From Allobogoriella alba (GTDB lineage: Bacteria; Actinomycetota; Actinomycetes; Actinomycetales; Actinomycetaceae), in NCBI RefSeq assembly GCF_042665525.1, contig NZ_JBHTCQ010000001.1, positions 682,001 to 746,000 on the forward strand: a stretch of 64,000 nucleotides of DNA, given 5' to 3'. The notes under the pieces are model-generated. The model was not told the origin of the DNA. It saw nothing but the letters and a program-made list of their open reading frames with translations, and did not search any database. This document shows positions 8,943-18,018 of the stretch, piece by piece (within the stretch, counting starts at the first letter, position 1; each line of letters opens with the position of its first letter). The position numbers were made by a program, and so were the translations under genes.

Positions 8943-10440
8943 GGACGCCTCCGGCAGCGGTCATGATCTCGTCCTCCTCGGCAGTCGGTGGGAACTCGGC
9001 CGCCACGGCACCGTCCGCCATGACGAGCAGGCGGTCGCCGAGGGCCCGGGCCTCACGGAGCTCGGACGTCAGGTAGAGGACCGCGACGCCGGTCTCGGCC
9101 AGGTCCCGCACCAGCCGGAACACCTCCTCCTTCGCCCCCACGTCCACGCCTCGCACGGGGTCGTCGAGCAGCAGCAGTCGGGCACCGGAGCAGAGCCACC
9201 GCGCGAGCACGACCTTCTGCTGGTTGCCTCCGGACAGCGAGGAGACCGCACGGTCCTCGGACGGCGTGCGGATGGCGAGCTCCTCGACGTACCGGGCGCC
9301 CAGCCGCCGTTCGTCCGCACGCGCGTACGCGACGGCGGAGCCGAGCCGGCGCAGCGAGGCGAGCACGACGTTCTGCGCGATCGTCATCTGCGGGACGAGG
9401 CCGGCCGCGCGGTCCTCGCCGACGTATCCGATGCCGGCCTCGATGGCCTGCTGCGGGCTCGTCGGCCGCAGCTCGCGCCCGAAGAGCTCGAGCGTGCCCT
9501 CGGTGGCCGGCTCCAGGCCGAACAGCGTCGACGCCAGCCGTGTGCGGCCGGCGCCCACGAGGCCGAAGACGGCGACGACCTCACCGGCCCGCACCTCCAG
9601 GTCGACGGACTTGAGGCGCGGCGGACGGGCGAGCCCGGACGCGCGCAGCACGACCTCGGCCGGTGGCGCCGCCGCGCCGCTCGAGCCTGCGGCGGGTCGG
9701 CGCGGACCGGACCGGTCGGTCAGCGTCACGGCCTGACCGACCATCATCCGCGCCAGCTCGGCCTCGTCGACCTCGGTGATCCGCCGGTCGGCCACGGGCT
9801 CGCCGTCGCGCAGCACGGTGACCGTGTCACAGATCTGGAGCACCTCGGGCAGCCGGTGGGAGACGTACACCACGGCGACGCCGTCGCGTGTGAGGGAGCG
9901 GACGACGTCGAAGAGCCGTCGTGCCTCACGGTCGGAGAGCGCCGAGGTCGGCTCGTCCAGCAGCAGCACCCGCAGGTCCGCCGAGAGCGCCTTCGCGATC
10001 TCCACCAGCTGCCGCTCGGCGACCCCGAGTCGCTCGGCCGGCGTCGACGGGTCGGCCGTGACACCGACGCGGTCCAGGTGGTGCCGCGCCGCGCGCTCGG
10101 CCGCCGTGGCGCTCGTCGCGACTGCCGACCCCGGCCACCGCCCCAGGAGGACGTTCTCGCCGATCGACATCGTCGGGACGAGGGAGAGCTCCTGGTAGAC
10201 GATGCCGATCCCGCGGGCCCTCGCCGCGTGCGGGGACCCGAACGGCACGGTGGCGCCGTCGACGCGCATCGTGCCGGAGTCGGGAGGTTCCGCGCCCGCG
10301 ATGATCTTCATGAGCGTGGACTTGCCGGCCCCGTTCTGCCCGAGCAGGCCCCGGACCTCGCCGGGATCGACGTGCAGGTCGACCCCGGCCAGGGCCCGCA
10401 CGCCCGGGTAGGACTTGGTGACGCCGGTGAGCTCGAGCAT
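8935..10440 (-). CDS. Sugar ABC transporter ATP-binding protein, RbsA/MglA type with two ABC domains
   Basis: 501 residues, the normal length for the tandem-ABC CUT2 ATPase. Domain 1 has Walker A GQNGAGKSTLMK, a signature-equivalent LGVAERQLVEIAKAL and Walker B LLLDEPTSALSD. Domain 2 has the degenerate Walker A GLVGAGRTRLASTLFG typical of the family and an intact signature LSGGNQQKVVLARWL. The start ATG shares one base with the binding-protein stop (TGATG). It energises the permease at 7908-8942. The chosen start gives the standard MLELTGVTKSYPGVRAL beginning. Confidence 0.95.
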   Translation of the reverse strand: MLELTGVTKSYPGVRALAGVDLHVDPGEVRGLLGQNGAGKSTLMKIIAGAEPPDSGTMRVDGATVPFGSPHAARARGIGIVYQELSLVPTMSIGENVLLGRWPGSAVATSATAAERAARHHLDRVGVTADPSTPAERLGVAERQLVEIAKALSADLRVLLLDEPTSALSDREARRLFDVVRSLTRDGVAVVYVSHRLPEVLQICDTVTVLRDGEPVADRRITEVDEAELARMMVGQAVTLTDRSGPRRPAAGSSGAAAPPAEVVLRASGLARPPRLKSVDLEVRAGEVVAVFGLVGAGRTRLASTLFGLEPATEGTLELFGRELRPTSPQQAIEAGIGYVGEDRAAGLVPQMTIAQNVVLASLRRLGSAVAYARADERRLGARYVEELAIRTPSEDRAVSSLSGGNQQKVVLARWLCSGARLLLLDDPVRGVDVGAKEEVFRLVRDLAETGVAVLYLTSELREARALGDRLLVMADGAVAAEFPPTAEEDEIMTAAGGVRV

Positions 10441-11660
10441 CACTGACCGCACTCTGCGGCGATGCCGTCCCAGTCGATCTCGGGGAGCTCCAGGTCGGGG
10501 TAGAACATGTCGGCGTTGCCCTCGTAGACCGTCCTGGGCCGGATGTCCTGGAGGCGCTCGACCTCGGAGCCGCACGCCAACCGGACGGCCGAGGCGGTAC
10601 CGAGCCATCCCCACTCGGCGAAGCCGTGGTGGGTCTCGGCCACGATGCGTCCCTCCCGGATCATGTCCACGGACTCCGGTGTGACGTCGTTGGTGAACAC
10701 GGCGACCCGGCCCTCCTCCGGCGGGCTCTGGCCGCCCGAGGTGTCCAGTCGTCCGCGTTGCGATGCTGCCGCGGCGGCGCCCATGCCCATCTCGTTCGAG
10801 GAGGCGTAGATGAAGTCGAGCTGGTCCGGGCCGAAGCGGCTGAGGAAGTCCTCGGCGGCGGATGTGCCCATCTCGCGGTTCCAGTCCGCGGCGATCGGCT
10901 GGGCGAGGATCTCGACGCCGGAGGCCTCCTCGATCGCGGCGTTGAAGCCGTTGTTGCGTTCGTTGGAGAACAGGGAGCCGGCGATGCCCTCGATGATGAC
11001 GCCGTTCGCCTCGACCCCGCCGAGGTCCGCGCCCACGTAGACCGAACGCCACCAGTCGATGTCGAGGTAGCCGTCCTCCGGCGGGTCCACGGTCTCGCCG
11101 TCGCCGAGAACGCCGGGTCCGCCGTAGTAGTCGAGCACGGCGTAGCCGGAGACTTCGGCAGCCTCGCTGTTGGAGAAGCCGATGTAGGTGGCGACCTCGA
11201 CGCCCTCGAGCTCCTCAAGCAGGTTGACGATGATGACCGGGATGCCGGCCGAATTGGCCTGCTGGATCGCCGGGAGGATGGCCTGGGTGTCTGCCGGCGA
11301 GATGGCGATCACGTCGACCTGCTGGGTGATGAAGTCCTCGACGATCGCCAGTTGGTCGGCGTAGTCGGTGTGGGTGGCGGGTGAGCGGGACTGCACCGTG
11401 ACGTCGATGCCGTGATTGCCCGCCTCCTCGGCCGCCTGCTCGAAGTAGTTGGTGGCGGTCTGGAACACCCCGGTGATGTCCGGTGGGGTCCAGCCGATGG
11501 TGACCGAGTCGACGGCCTCGCCGCCGTCGCCTCCGCCGCCGCCATCGCCGCCGGCGTCCTCACCGCACGCGGCCAGCATGAGGGCCGCGGCGCTGATGGG
11601 TGCAGTCAGGAGCGCCGCACGTCGTCGAGCTCGTGTCCTGACGGGTCGTACGTGGGTCAT
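10440..11660 (-). CDS. Sugar-binding lipoprotein of CUT2 ABC transporter (periplasmic-binding protein type 1)
   Basis: 406 residues. Signal peptide with Arg-rich n-region and lipobox MLAAC; the mature part begins with a Gly-rich linker. The binding domain has the VTIGWTPPDITGVFQTATNYFEQAAEEAG opening and QQVDVIAISPADTQAILPAIQQANSAGIPVI (each excerpted), typical of ribose/xylose/inositol-binding proteins. A second ATG lies 21 bases upstream (11681), but GAGAGAGGACC sits just before 11660, so the downstream start is preferred. It delivers ligand to the permease and ATPase encoded next in the operon. Confidence 0.92.
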   Translation of the reverse strand: MTHVRPVRTRARRRAALLTAPISAAALMLAACGEDAGGDGGGGGDGGEAVDSVTIGWTPPDITGVFQTATNYFEQAAEEAGNHGIDVTVQSRSPATHTDYADQLAIVEDFITQQVDVIAISPADTQAILPAIQQANSAGIPVIIVNLLEELEGVEVATYIGFSNSEAAEVSGYAVLDYYGGPGVLGDGETVDPPEDGYLDIDWWRSVYVGADLGGVEANGVIIEGIAGSLFSNERNNGFNAAIEEASGVEILAQPIAADWNREMGTSAAEDFLSRFGPDQLDFIYASSNEMGMGAAAAASQRGRLDTSGGQSPPEEGRVAVFTNDVTPESVDMIREGRIVAETHHGFAEWGWLGTASAVRLACGSEVERLQDIRPRTVYEGNADMFYPDLELPEIDWDGIAAECGQ

Positions 11661-11677
11661 CTCTGGTCCTCTCTCGA

Positions 11678-12427
11678 TCATCCGGCGGTGAAGCCGCCGT
11701 CGATCACCAGCTCGCTGCCGGTCAGGTACCCCACGTCGTCGCCGAGGACGAACGCGATCGCCGCGGCGATCTCCTCGGGACGGCCCAGGCGCCCGGCCGG
11801 ACGCGAGGCGGCCAGCTGCTGCTCGTGCGCCACCGGGTCGGCGGCGCTGTCGATCGCCGCGCGTACGAGCGGCGTCATGGTCGTGCCGGGGCAGACCGCG
11901 ACGGCGCGGATGCCCTCGGCGGCGTGGTCGACCGCGACCGAGCGGGTGAGCATGATCATCGCGGCCTTCGAGACGTTGTAGGCGACCTGGCCGGGGACGG
12001 CGGCCAGCCCGGCCTCGCTGGCGACGTTCACGACGACACCGCCGGTCTTGGTCATGGCCGGGATCGCGGCTCGGACCAGCCGGAACGCCGCCGTGAGGTT
12101 GACGGCGAGGATCTCGTCCCAGGTCTCGTCGCTGGTCTGGGTGGCGGTGGCCAGGGTGTGCACGCCTGCGCTGTTGACGACGGCGTCGAGCCGTCCGTGC
12201 GCCTTCACCGCACCGTCGACGAGTCCGTTCGGTGCCGTCGGGTCACGCAGGTCCTCCAGGACGACGTCGACGCCCGCCTCCTGCAGCGCGGCCCGCACCG
12301 CCGGGGCCGGTTCGACGCGTCCGACACCGACGACCTGCCACCCCTCGCGGGCGAGGCGGACGGCGGCGGCCTGACCGATGCCGCTCGTGGCGCCGGTGAC
12401 GATCACGACGTGGGCGTCCTCGCCCAT
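11678..12427 (-). CDS. Short-chain dehydrogenase/reductase (SDR)
   Basis: 249 residues, classical SDR length. Cofactor motif TGATSGIGQ near the N-terminus, NSAGVH, catalytic Ser in NVASEAG, the YNVSK Tyr/Lys pair and the C-terminal VIDGGF. An NAD(P)-dependent sugar or polyol dehydrogenase is likely. It is the first gene of the minus-strand operon and directly faces the divergent isomerase-like gene across a 141-bp regulatory region, so it is expected to be induced with the transporter. Confidence 0.9.
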   Translation of the reverse strand: MGEDAHVVIVTGATSGIGQAAAVRLAREGWQVVGVGRVEPAPAVRAALQEAGVDVVLEDLRDPTAPNGLVDGAVKAHGRLDAVVNSAGVHTLATATQTSDETWDEILAVNLTAAFRLVRAAIPAMTKTGGVVVNVASEAGLAAVPGQVAYNVSKAAMIMLTRSVAVDHAAEGIRAVAVCPGTTMTPLVRAAIDSAADPVAHEQQLAASRPAGRLGRPEEIAAAIAFVLGDDVGYLTGSELVIDGGFTAG

Positions 12428-12469
12428 GGTCTGCCTACTTCCGTAGGAGGCGGACAACGGTGACAGCCT

Positions 12470-12498
12470 GTACGGACAAGAGGCAAACATATCCGTAC
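12470..12498. promoter_or_regulatory. Inverted-repeat operator in the divergent sugar-locus promoter region
   Basis: GTACGGA at 12470-12476 and TCCGTAC at 12492-12498 are perfect inverted 7-bp arms separated by 15 bp, about two helical turns centre to centre. A second small palindrome, CCTAC-TTCC-GTAGG, lies at 12435-12448, beside the SDR start. The octamer CAACGGTG also occurs twice (12455 and 12508). The site sits between the long minus-strand operon and the isomerase-like gene; the operon's own GntR/UTRA protein is the natural candidate to bind it (inference). Confidence 0.5.
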
Positions 12499-12568
12499 GA
12501 GTAGTGTCAACGGTGTGCTCGGCACCGATGCCGAGCTGTGACGTGACGTCGGAGAAGGGACTCCGCAG

Positions 12569-13897
12569 ATGGCCGCCACCTTGCTGCCCGTCCACCTCGA
12601 GGACGCGCCGACCGACACCTTTCGCCGGCAGCTCGCGGCGCTGCACGAGCATGCGGGCTCGCTCGCGACCTGGCTCGAACCGGCCCCGCTGGGGGGAACC
12701 GTCCCGGGCGACGTCAGCGCCGTCGTCGTACCCGACATGAGCGGTGTCGCGTATCGCCGCCTGGCGGACCTCCAGGATCTTGACGTGCCGATCCTCGTGG
12801 TCACCTCGGAGTTCGGGACGGTCTCGATGTGGGACTGGGAGATCCGCGACTACCTGCGCCGACGATCCGTGCAGACCGTCGCGCCGACGTCGGCGGAGGA
12901 GTTCCGGGACCTCTGCCGCGCGCTGGGCCTCAGGGAGCGGCTGCGCGGTGCGCGGATGCTCGCCTACCAGGACGACCTCGGCGCCGGCATGCAGCCGGAC
13001 ATCTTCAAGCGGTTCTACTGGTGGGAGGACGAGTGTGTCGCCGACCTCGAGGCGCGGTTCGGCCTGAGCGTCGAGCACCGCAGCTACCGGGAGCTCGCGG
13101 CGCGCGCCAAGGCCGTTCCCGAGGACCGGGTCACCGACGAGCTCCGGCGCATCGCCGCGACGGTTCCGATGCCCGGTCTGGCGCCGTGCGCCCAGCGTGA
13201 CGCCGTCCGGATGTACCTCGCGCTGCACGACGAGGTCGACGAGACGCCCGACGCGGTGGCGGTCGGCGTGAACTGCCTGAACGAGTCGGCCTCCGCGACG
13301 ACGACGCCGTGCCTCGCCTTCGACCTGCTCTACGAGGAACGCGGCCTGCTGTGGGGCTGCGAGGCCGACCTGACGTCGATGCTGACCGAGATCTTCGTCG
13401 ACAAGTCGCTGAACAGCCCGGTGATGATGACGAACCTGTACCCCTTCCTCATGGGGCAGGCGGCGCTGAAGCACGAGGGGATCCCGTTCTTCCCGGAGGT
13501 GCCCGACCACCCCGAGAACCATGTGCTCGTCGCTCACTGCGGCTACTTCGGAGAGATCCCACGCACGTGCGCCGCGGAGTGGGCCTGCCGGCCGCCGGTG
13601 CTGGAGATCATCGACGAGAACGCCCACGCCATCGACGCCCGGTTCCCGGAAGGACCGACGACCCTGGTCAAGATCGCCAGCGACCTGACCACCCTGACCG
13701 TCTGCCCGGCGGAGCTGACGGGGTACGTGCAGTACGAGGACTCCGACTGTCTCAACGGCGGGGTGCTGCGGGTCGAGGACGGCTTCCGGTTCGTCGAGTC
13801 GATCCCGTCCCACCACACGGTCCTCACCACGGGCGACCAGGTCCGCCGGCTCCAGCTCGTCGGCGAGGTGCTGGGCCTCGACGTCGTGCGGATCTGA
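12569..13897 (+). CDS. L-fucose/L-arabinose-isomerase-like sugar isomerase family protein
   Basis: 442 residues. No signal peptide or membrane segment. The C-terminal half resembles the FucI/AraA-like fold: VGVNCLNESASATTTPCLAFDLLYEE followed by WGCEADLTSMLT, where the Glu and Asp match the metal-binding acidic residues of fucose/arabinose isomerases, and VLVAHCGYFGEIP, which supplies a His. The N-terminal half has an AraA-type Rossmann-like region (LDVPILVVTSEFGTVSMWDWEIRDYL, excerpted). It may interconvert an aldose and ketose, or act on another substrate; the residues beyond the fold are not those of classical FucI. It is divergent from the CUT2 operon and 111 bp before the CUT1 operon. 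Confidence 0.72.
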   Translation: MAATLLPVHLEDAPTDTFRRQLAALHEHAGSLATWLEPAPLGGTVPGDVSAVVVPDMSGVAYRRLADLQDLDVPILVVTSEFGTVSMWDWEIRDYLRRRSVQTVAPTSAEEFRDLCRALGLRERLRGARMLAYQDDLGAGMQPDIFKRFYWWEDECVADLEARFGLSVEHRSYRELAARAKAVPEDRVTDELRRIAATVPMPGLAPCAQRDAVRMYLALHDEVDETPDAVAVGVNCLNESASATTTPCLAFDLLYEERGLLWGCEADLTSMLTEIFVDKSLNSPVMMTNLYPFLMGQAALKHEGIPFFPEVPDHPENHVLVAHCGYFGEIPRTCAAEWACRPPVLEIIDENAHAIDARFPEGPTTLVKIASDLTTLTVCPAELTGYVQYEDSDCLNGGVLRVEDGFRFVESIPSHHTVLTTGDQVRRLQLVGEVLGLDVVRI

Positions 13898-13932
13898 CCA
13901 CCGGCCGATCGGCAGGTGATCGTGGACAGGCT

Positions 13933-13951
13933 TTCTTACCCGGTGTAAGAA
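13933..13951. promoter_or_regulatory. Perfect inverted repeat upstream of the CUT1 sugar operon (probable ROK operator)
   Basis: TTCTTAC-N5-GTAAGAA, a perfect 7-bp-arm palindrome and one of the few A+T-rich patches in this region, lies 58 bp before the binding-protein start. The same operon ends with a ROK repressor (18968), and ROK proteins bind A+T-rich palindromes near the genes they control, so autoregulation of the operon is a reasonable inference. Confidence 0.55.
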
Positions 13952-14008
13952 TGTGCTCGGACCGGTCGACGCACCCTCGGCGCCGGCCCCGCTCAATGGA
14001 GAGATGCG

Positions 14009-15361
14009 ATGTCCGAGATGACCAAGCCCACTCGCACGAACCCGGACCTGAGCCGGCGCGGCGCCCTCCGCCTCGGCGCGCTAGGGGCGGCCGTAGCCGG
14101 TGCCGCGCCGATCCTCGCCGCGTGCGACTCCACCAGCGCCGGCGGCGGTGGTGGTGGCAACGGCGGCGGTGCAGGCGGCGGTGGTGGCAACGATTCCACC
14201 GTCCGCGTCTGGACCTGGTACCAGGAACAGGTCGACGAATGGCCACGCCTGAAGCAGGAGTTCGAGGCGGCGAACGACGGGATCACCGTCGAGATCCGCA
14301 CCTTCGGCAACGCCGACCAGTACCTGCCGGCGCTGCAGGCGGCTGTCACGGCGGGTGACGTCCCTGAGATCTTCGGTCCGCACGTGCGTGCGCTCGAGTA
14401 CGGCCGCAACGGCATCTCGGCCGACCTCAACGCCGAGCTCGGCGCCGAGTTCATGGCGGACTTCTTCCCCTCCACGAACAGCGCGTTCCAGCTCGACGGC
14501 GCCCAGTACGCCGTCGGCTGGATGGCACAGACCTTCGGCGTGTTCTACAACCCGGACCTCATGGAGGCCGCGGGCGTCCAGGACGAACCGGAGACCTGGG
14601 ACGACCTGATCGCCGCGGCACAGCTCTTGCGGGAGAGCGGGACCACGCCCATGGCGTTCGCCGCCAGCCCGGCCACCTCCGCGGGGGATCTGTTCCTGCC
14701 GATGCTCGCCCAGGTGACCGACGACCCCGAGTTCTACATCCGCCTGGACAACCTGGACGGCGTCACCTACGAGGACCCGGCCGTCGTCGAGGCGCTCACG
14801 CTGTTCAAGCGGCTCTCCGACGAAGGCGTCTTCCAGGACGGTGCGGCGGCGACGATCGGTGACCAGGCGAGCCAGCTCTTCTACACGGAGGGGGCAGCGA
14901 TGTTCTACTCCGGCTCCTGGAACCCCCAGGGATTCGTGCAGAGCGCCTCCCCGGAGTTCGTCGACAAGTACCGGATCATGCGGATCCCCGCCTACAGCCC
15001 GGGAGCGCGGCACTGGACCGCGAACCAGGCCGGTGCGGCGCTCGGCGTGGCCGCCGAGAGTCCGGCGAAGGAGGCGGCGCTGGAGTTCCTGCGGTTCATC
15101 TACCAGCCGGACCAGTACGCGCAGACCATGAACAACTCCAACTCGATGCCCTCGACGCAGTCCGCCGCAGAGCAGATCGAGAACGAGGAGATGCAGCTGA
15201 TGACGCAGTGGCTGCTCGACGGCGACGGCGTCCCGCACATCCCGTTCGGGTCAGGATCCGCCGCCGCGCTCGACCCGCTCACGGCGGTCCTCGAGCAGGG
15301 CGCGACGCCGGAGGAGACAGCGACTGCGATGCAGCGCGCCGTGGAGCAGGCCCGGGGCTGA
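14009..15361 (+). CDS. Extracellular sugar-binding lipoprotein of CUT1 ABC transporter (family 1)
   Basis: 450 residues. Twin-arginine-style signal (LSRRGALRLGALGAAVAGAAP) ending in lipobox ILAAC with Cys39, then an unusually long Gly-rich tether (residues about 42-63). The mature part is a type-2 binding protein: VWTWYQEQVDEWPRLKQEFE near its start, VGWMAQTFGVFYNPDLMEAAG and MFYSGSWNPQGFV. Substrates of such proteins are mostly oligosaccharides or glycosides. The stop shares one base with the next permease start. No ATPase is encoded in this operon, as is usual for CUT1 systems that share a common MsiK-type ATPase. Confidence 0.93.
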   Translation: MSEMTKPTRTNPDLSRRGALRLGALGAAVAGAAPILAACDSTSAGGGGGGNGGGAGGGGGNDSTVRVWTWYQEQVDEWPRLKQEFEAANDGITVEIRTFGNADQYLPALQAAVTAGDVPEIFGPHVRALEYGRNGISADLNAELGAEFMADFFPSTNSAFQLDGAQYAVGWMAQTFGVFYNPDLMEAAGVQDEPETWDDLIAAAQLLRESGTTPMAFAASPATSAGDLFLPMLAQVTDDPEFYIRLDNLDGVTYEDPAVVEALTLFKRLSDEGVFQDGAAATIGDQASQLFYTEGAAMFYSGSWNPQGFVQSASPEFVDKYRIMRIPAYSPGARHWTANQAGAALGVAAESPAKEAALEFLRFIYQPDQYAQTMNNSNSMPSTQSAAEQIENEEMQLMTQWLLDGDGVPHIPFGSGSAAALDPLTAVLEQGATPEETATAMQRAVEQARG

Positions 15362-16296
15362 TGTCCGCGGCAGACGTGCGGGTGAACCGCACCGGCTGGC
15401 GGTCGCCCATCCACCGGTCGGAGCGTCGAACCGGCCTGCTCATGATCGTGCCGACCGTGGTGCTGTTCGCCGCGTTCGTCGGCTACCCCATCCTGCGCAC
15501 GATCTACCTGAGCCTCACCGAGTGGTCCGGGTTCGGCGAGGCGCAGTTCGTCGGCCTCGACAACTTCACCCGGATGATCGGTGACTCGGTGGCCCGGCAG
15601 AGCTTCGTCAACATCCTGCTGTTCACCCTGGCCACCACGGTGCTGCAGACGGTCGTCGCGCTGCTGGTCGCCGTCGTCATCAACACGACCTGGCCACGGT
15701 TCGCCGTGCTCGTCCGCACGATCCTGTTCATCCCCGCCGTCATCTCCTTCGTGGTCACCGGGGTCGTGTGGCGACTGCTGCTCGATCCCAACCTCGGCAC
15801 GTTGAACCAGGTGCTGCGCGCCGTCGGGCTGGACGGCCTCGCCACGGCCTGGCTCGCCGAGCGCTCGACGGCGATGGTGGCGCTGATCGCCGTCGCGCTG
15901 TGGCAGTCGCTCGGGCTCAACGTCCTCATCTACTTCGCCGGTCTGCAGGGCATCGATCCGACCCTGTACGAGGCGGCGGAGGTCGACGGAGCCAACGCCC
16001 GGCAGAAGTTCTGGTTCGTCACCGTCCCTTCCCTGCGAACCATCACCGCACTGGTGGTCAGCCTCAGCCTCATCAACGGGTTCAAGACGTTCGACCTGGT
16101 CTTCGTACTGACCGGCGGCGGCCCGAACCACGCCACCGACGTCCTCGGCACCTACCTGTACAACCTCGCGTTCGGTTCCACCGCCGGCTCGATCCCACAG
16201 TTCGGGTACGCCTCGGCGATCAGTGTGCTCGTCATGGCGTTGTGCACCGTCGCGGTCGTGGTGCAGATGGCGCTCACCCGGAGGGCGGACCGGTGA
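15361..16296 (+). CDS. CUT1 sugar ABC transporter permease, MalF/UgpA type
   Basis: 311 residues with six predicted membrane helices. The EAA-loop region reads YEAAEVDGANARQKFWFVTVP, the cytoplasmic site that contacts the ATPase, and VLTGGGPNHATDVLGTYLY is the usual MalF-family C-terminal segment. Start ATG overlaps the binding-protein stop (TGATG); the stop overlaps the partner permease by 4 nt. It forms the heteromeric channel with the following protein. Confidence 0.94.
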   Translation: MSAADVRVNRTGWRSPIHRSERRTGLLMIVPTVVLFAAFVGYPILRTIYLSLTEWSGFGEAQFVGLDNFTRMIGDSVARQSFVNILLFTLATTVLQTVVALLVAVVINTTWPRFAVLVRTILFIPAVISFVVTGVVWRLLLDPNLGTLNQVLRAVGLDGLATAWLAERSTAMVALIAVALWQSLGLNVLIYFAGLQGIDPTLYEAAEVDGANARQKFWFVTVPSLRTITALVVSLSLINGFKTFDLVFVLTGGGPNHATDVLGTYLYNLAFGSTAGSIPQFGYASAISVLVMALCTVAVVVQMALTRRADR

Positions 16297-17177
16297 GCGC
16301 GGCGGCCACCCGGGAAGCGCGTGTGGGGCGGCGCGGCACCCCCGAGAGCACGGGCGGACGACGTCGCCGACCGCCGCTGTGGACGGGCTTCGTCCTGTCG
16401 GTCCTGGCGATCCTTGTCGGCTTCCCGTTCCTGTGGCTGGTCCTCACCTCGCTCCGGACCCGCAACTCCGTGTTCTCCGGGACGTTCTTCCCGGAGTCGA
16501 TCACCTTCGACGCCTACGGAGCGGTGTGGGAGGCGACGAACTTCCCGAGCCACTTCCTGACCTCGCTCGTGCTGTCGGTGCTCACGGTGGTCTTCGTGGT
16601 GGCGCTGGCCTCGTTGAGCGGGTACGCGTTCGCGCGTCTGCGGTTCCCGGGGCGGAACGTCATCTACCTCGTGCTGCTGAGCACGCTGATGATGCCGGCG
16701 ACGGCGCTGATCCTGCCGCTCTACCTCCAGCTGCGCGACATCGGCCTCCTCGACACCCGAGAAGGGCTGCTGCTCCTGTACGTCTCCGGCGGCGTGCCGT
16801 TCGCCATGTTCCTCATGCGGGCGTTCTTCTCGACGGTGCCGATCGAGCTCGCCCAGGCCGCCCGGATCGACGGCGCGAGCGAGTTCCAGATCTTCTGGCG
16901 CATCTACCTCCCGCTCACCAAGCCGGGGATCGCCACCGTGGTGATCTTCCAGTTCCTGTCCACCTGGAACGAGTTCCTGTACGCCAACACCGTGCTGCAG
17001 AGTCCCGAGCGCCTGCCCCTCCAGCCCGTGCTGTTCACGCTGATCGGCCAGTACCAGACCGACTGGCCGATGCTGACCGCGGGTCTGGTGCTCTCGATCG
17101 TGCCGGTGGTCCTGGTGTACGTGAGGATGCAGAAGCAGTTCGTGGCGGGGATGACCATGGGCGCGGTGAAGGAGTAG
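16293..17177 (+). CDS. CUT1 sugar ABC transporter permease, MalG/UgpE type
   Basis: 294 residues from the GTG that overlaps the upstream stop (GTGA). Six membrane helices; the EAA loop is AQAARIDGASEFQIFWRIYLP, followed by STWNEFLYANTVLQSPERLP and a VAGMTMGAVKE ending, all classic for MalG-type permeases. The Arg-rich N-terminus is cytoplasmic. It pairs with the preceding permease. Confidence 0.94.
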   Translation: MSAAATREARVGRRGTPESTGGRRRRPPLWTGFVLSVLAILVGFPFLWLVLTSLRTRNSVFSGTFFPESITFDAYGAVWEATNFPSHFLTSLVLSVLTVVFVVALASLSGYAFARLRFPGRNVIYLVLLSTLMMPATALILPLYLQLRDIGLLDTREGLLLLYVSGGVPFAMFLMRAFFSTVPIELAQAARIDGASEFQIFWRIYLPLTKPGIATVVIFQFLSTWNEFLYANTVLQSPERLPLQPVLFTLIGQYQTDWPMLTAGLVLSIVPVVLVYVRMQKQFVAGMTMGAVKE

Positions 17178-17235
17178 GCCGCATGAGCCGCACAAGTCGC
17201 ACGAGTACGGAGTCCAACCAACGAAGGGTGTCCCT

Positions 17236-18018
17236 GTGTCTGTGAAGTCGGTCGTCGTGAACACCGTCGACGTGGCCAGGTCGGTCGAGTTCTACCGCGA
17301 GTTCCTGGCCGCCGAGCCGGTGGGGGAGGTGACCTCCGAGCGTGCCGAGCTGGACCTGGTCACAGCGACGCTGCGACTCGTGCGGGTGTCGCCGGGTGGT
17401 GAGCCGTCGTCGTGGGAGAAGGACGACACCCAGCGCGGGTTCCGCCACATCGGGTTCAAGGTGGCCGCGGTGGACCCGATGGTCGAGCGCCTGAAGGCGG
17501 CCGACGTGCCGTTCCACATGGACCCGATCGACGCGACCGGCGGTGTCCGGATCACGTTCTTCTACGACCCCGACGGCACGCTGCTGGAGCTCGTCGAGGG
17601 CGACCTGAAGTACACCGCCGTCCTCGACGAGCGGGGCGCGGCCGCGGAACGGGCGCTCGGCGTCCCGGAGCGCCCGCGGTTCGACCACGTGGCGGTGACG
17701 GCGGCGGACGCCGATGCGATCGCGGCGCGCTACGAGCCGCTCGGGTTCGCGCCGGTGGGCACCATCGCCCAGACGAAGGACCCGCGCGGGTTCAACATCC
17801 TCTTCCTGCACTCCTCCGTCCCGACGATCCTGGAGATCTTCACCTACGAGTCCGGGACCCACGGCCGCGACGCCCAGGTCGGCGTCCCCGGGTTCCAGGC
17901 CGTGGTGCTCGACAGACCGCTGGACGGGCTGGACGGGTTCACGCCGGTCGGGGCGCCGGCCGACGGCGTGCCGCTGAACGTCGACTCCGACAGTCTCGTC
18001 GTCGCGGTGGAGCCGTGA
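17236..18018 (+). CDS. Two-domain VOC (glyoxalase/bleomycin-resistance-like) protein
   Basis: 260 residues with two vicinal-oxygen-chelate repeats. Repeat 1 is VNTVDVARSVEFYREFLAAEP through FRHIGFKV and FFYDPDGTLLELVEG; repeat 2 begins at RFDHVAVTAADADAIAARYEPLGF and ends near IFTYES. His and Glu positions typical of the metal site are present in repeat 1 (RHIGF, LLELVE). VOC proteins are dioxygenases, lyases, epimerases or isomerases, and here the operon suggests action on a sugar-derived intermediate. GTG start behind an AAGGG ribosome binding site; the stop overlaps the aldo/keto reductase by 4 nt. Confidence 0.82.
   Translation: MSVKSVVVNTVDVARSVEFYREFLAAEPVGEVTSERAELDLVTATLRLVRVSPGGEPSSWEKDDTQRGFRHIGFKVAAVDPMVERLKAADVPFHMDPIDATGGVRITFFYDPDGTLLELVEGDLKYTAVLDERGAAAERALGVPERPRFDHVAVTAADADAIAARYEPLGFAPVGTIAQTKDPRGFNILFLHSSVPTILEIFTYESGTHGRDAQVGVPGFQAVVLDRPLDGLDGFTPVGAPADGVPLNVDSDSLVVAVEP

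Noticed and set aside
11700..13996. A minus-strand frame running from the SDR far upstream across the isomerase-like gene.
   Set aside because: The SDR domain begins at 12427; the upstream extension is an antisense shadow of the isomerase-like gene.
14140..14195. GGTGGTGGCAACGGCGGCGGT-type sequence looked like a small repeat element.
   Set aside because: It encodes the Gly-rich linker after the lipid-anchored Cys of the binding protein.
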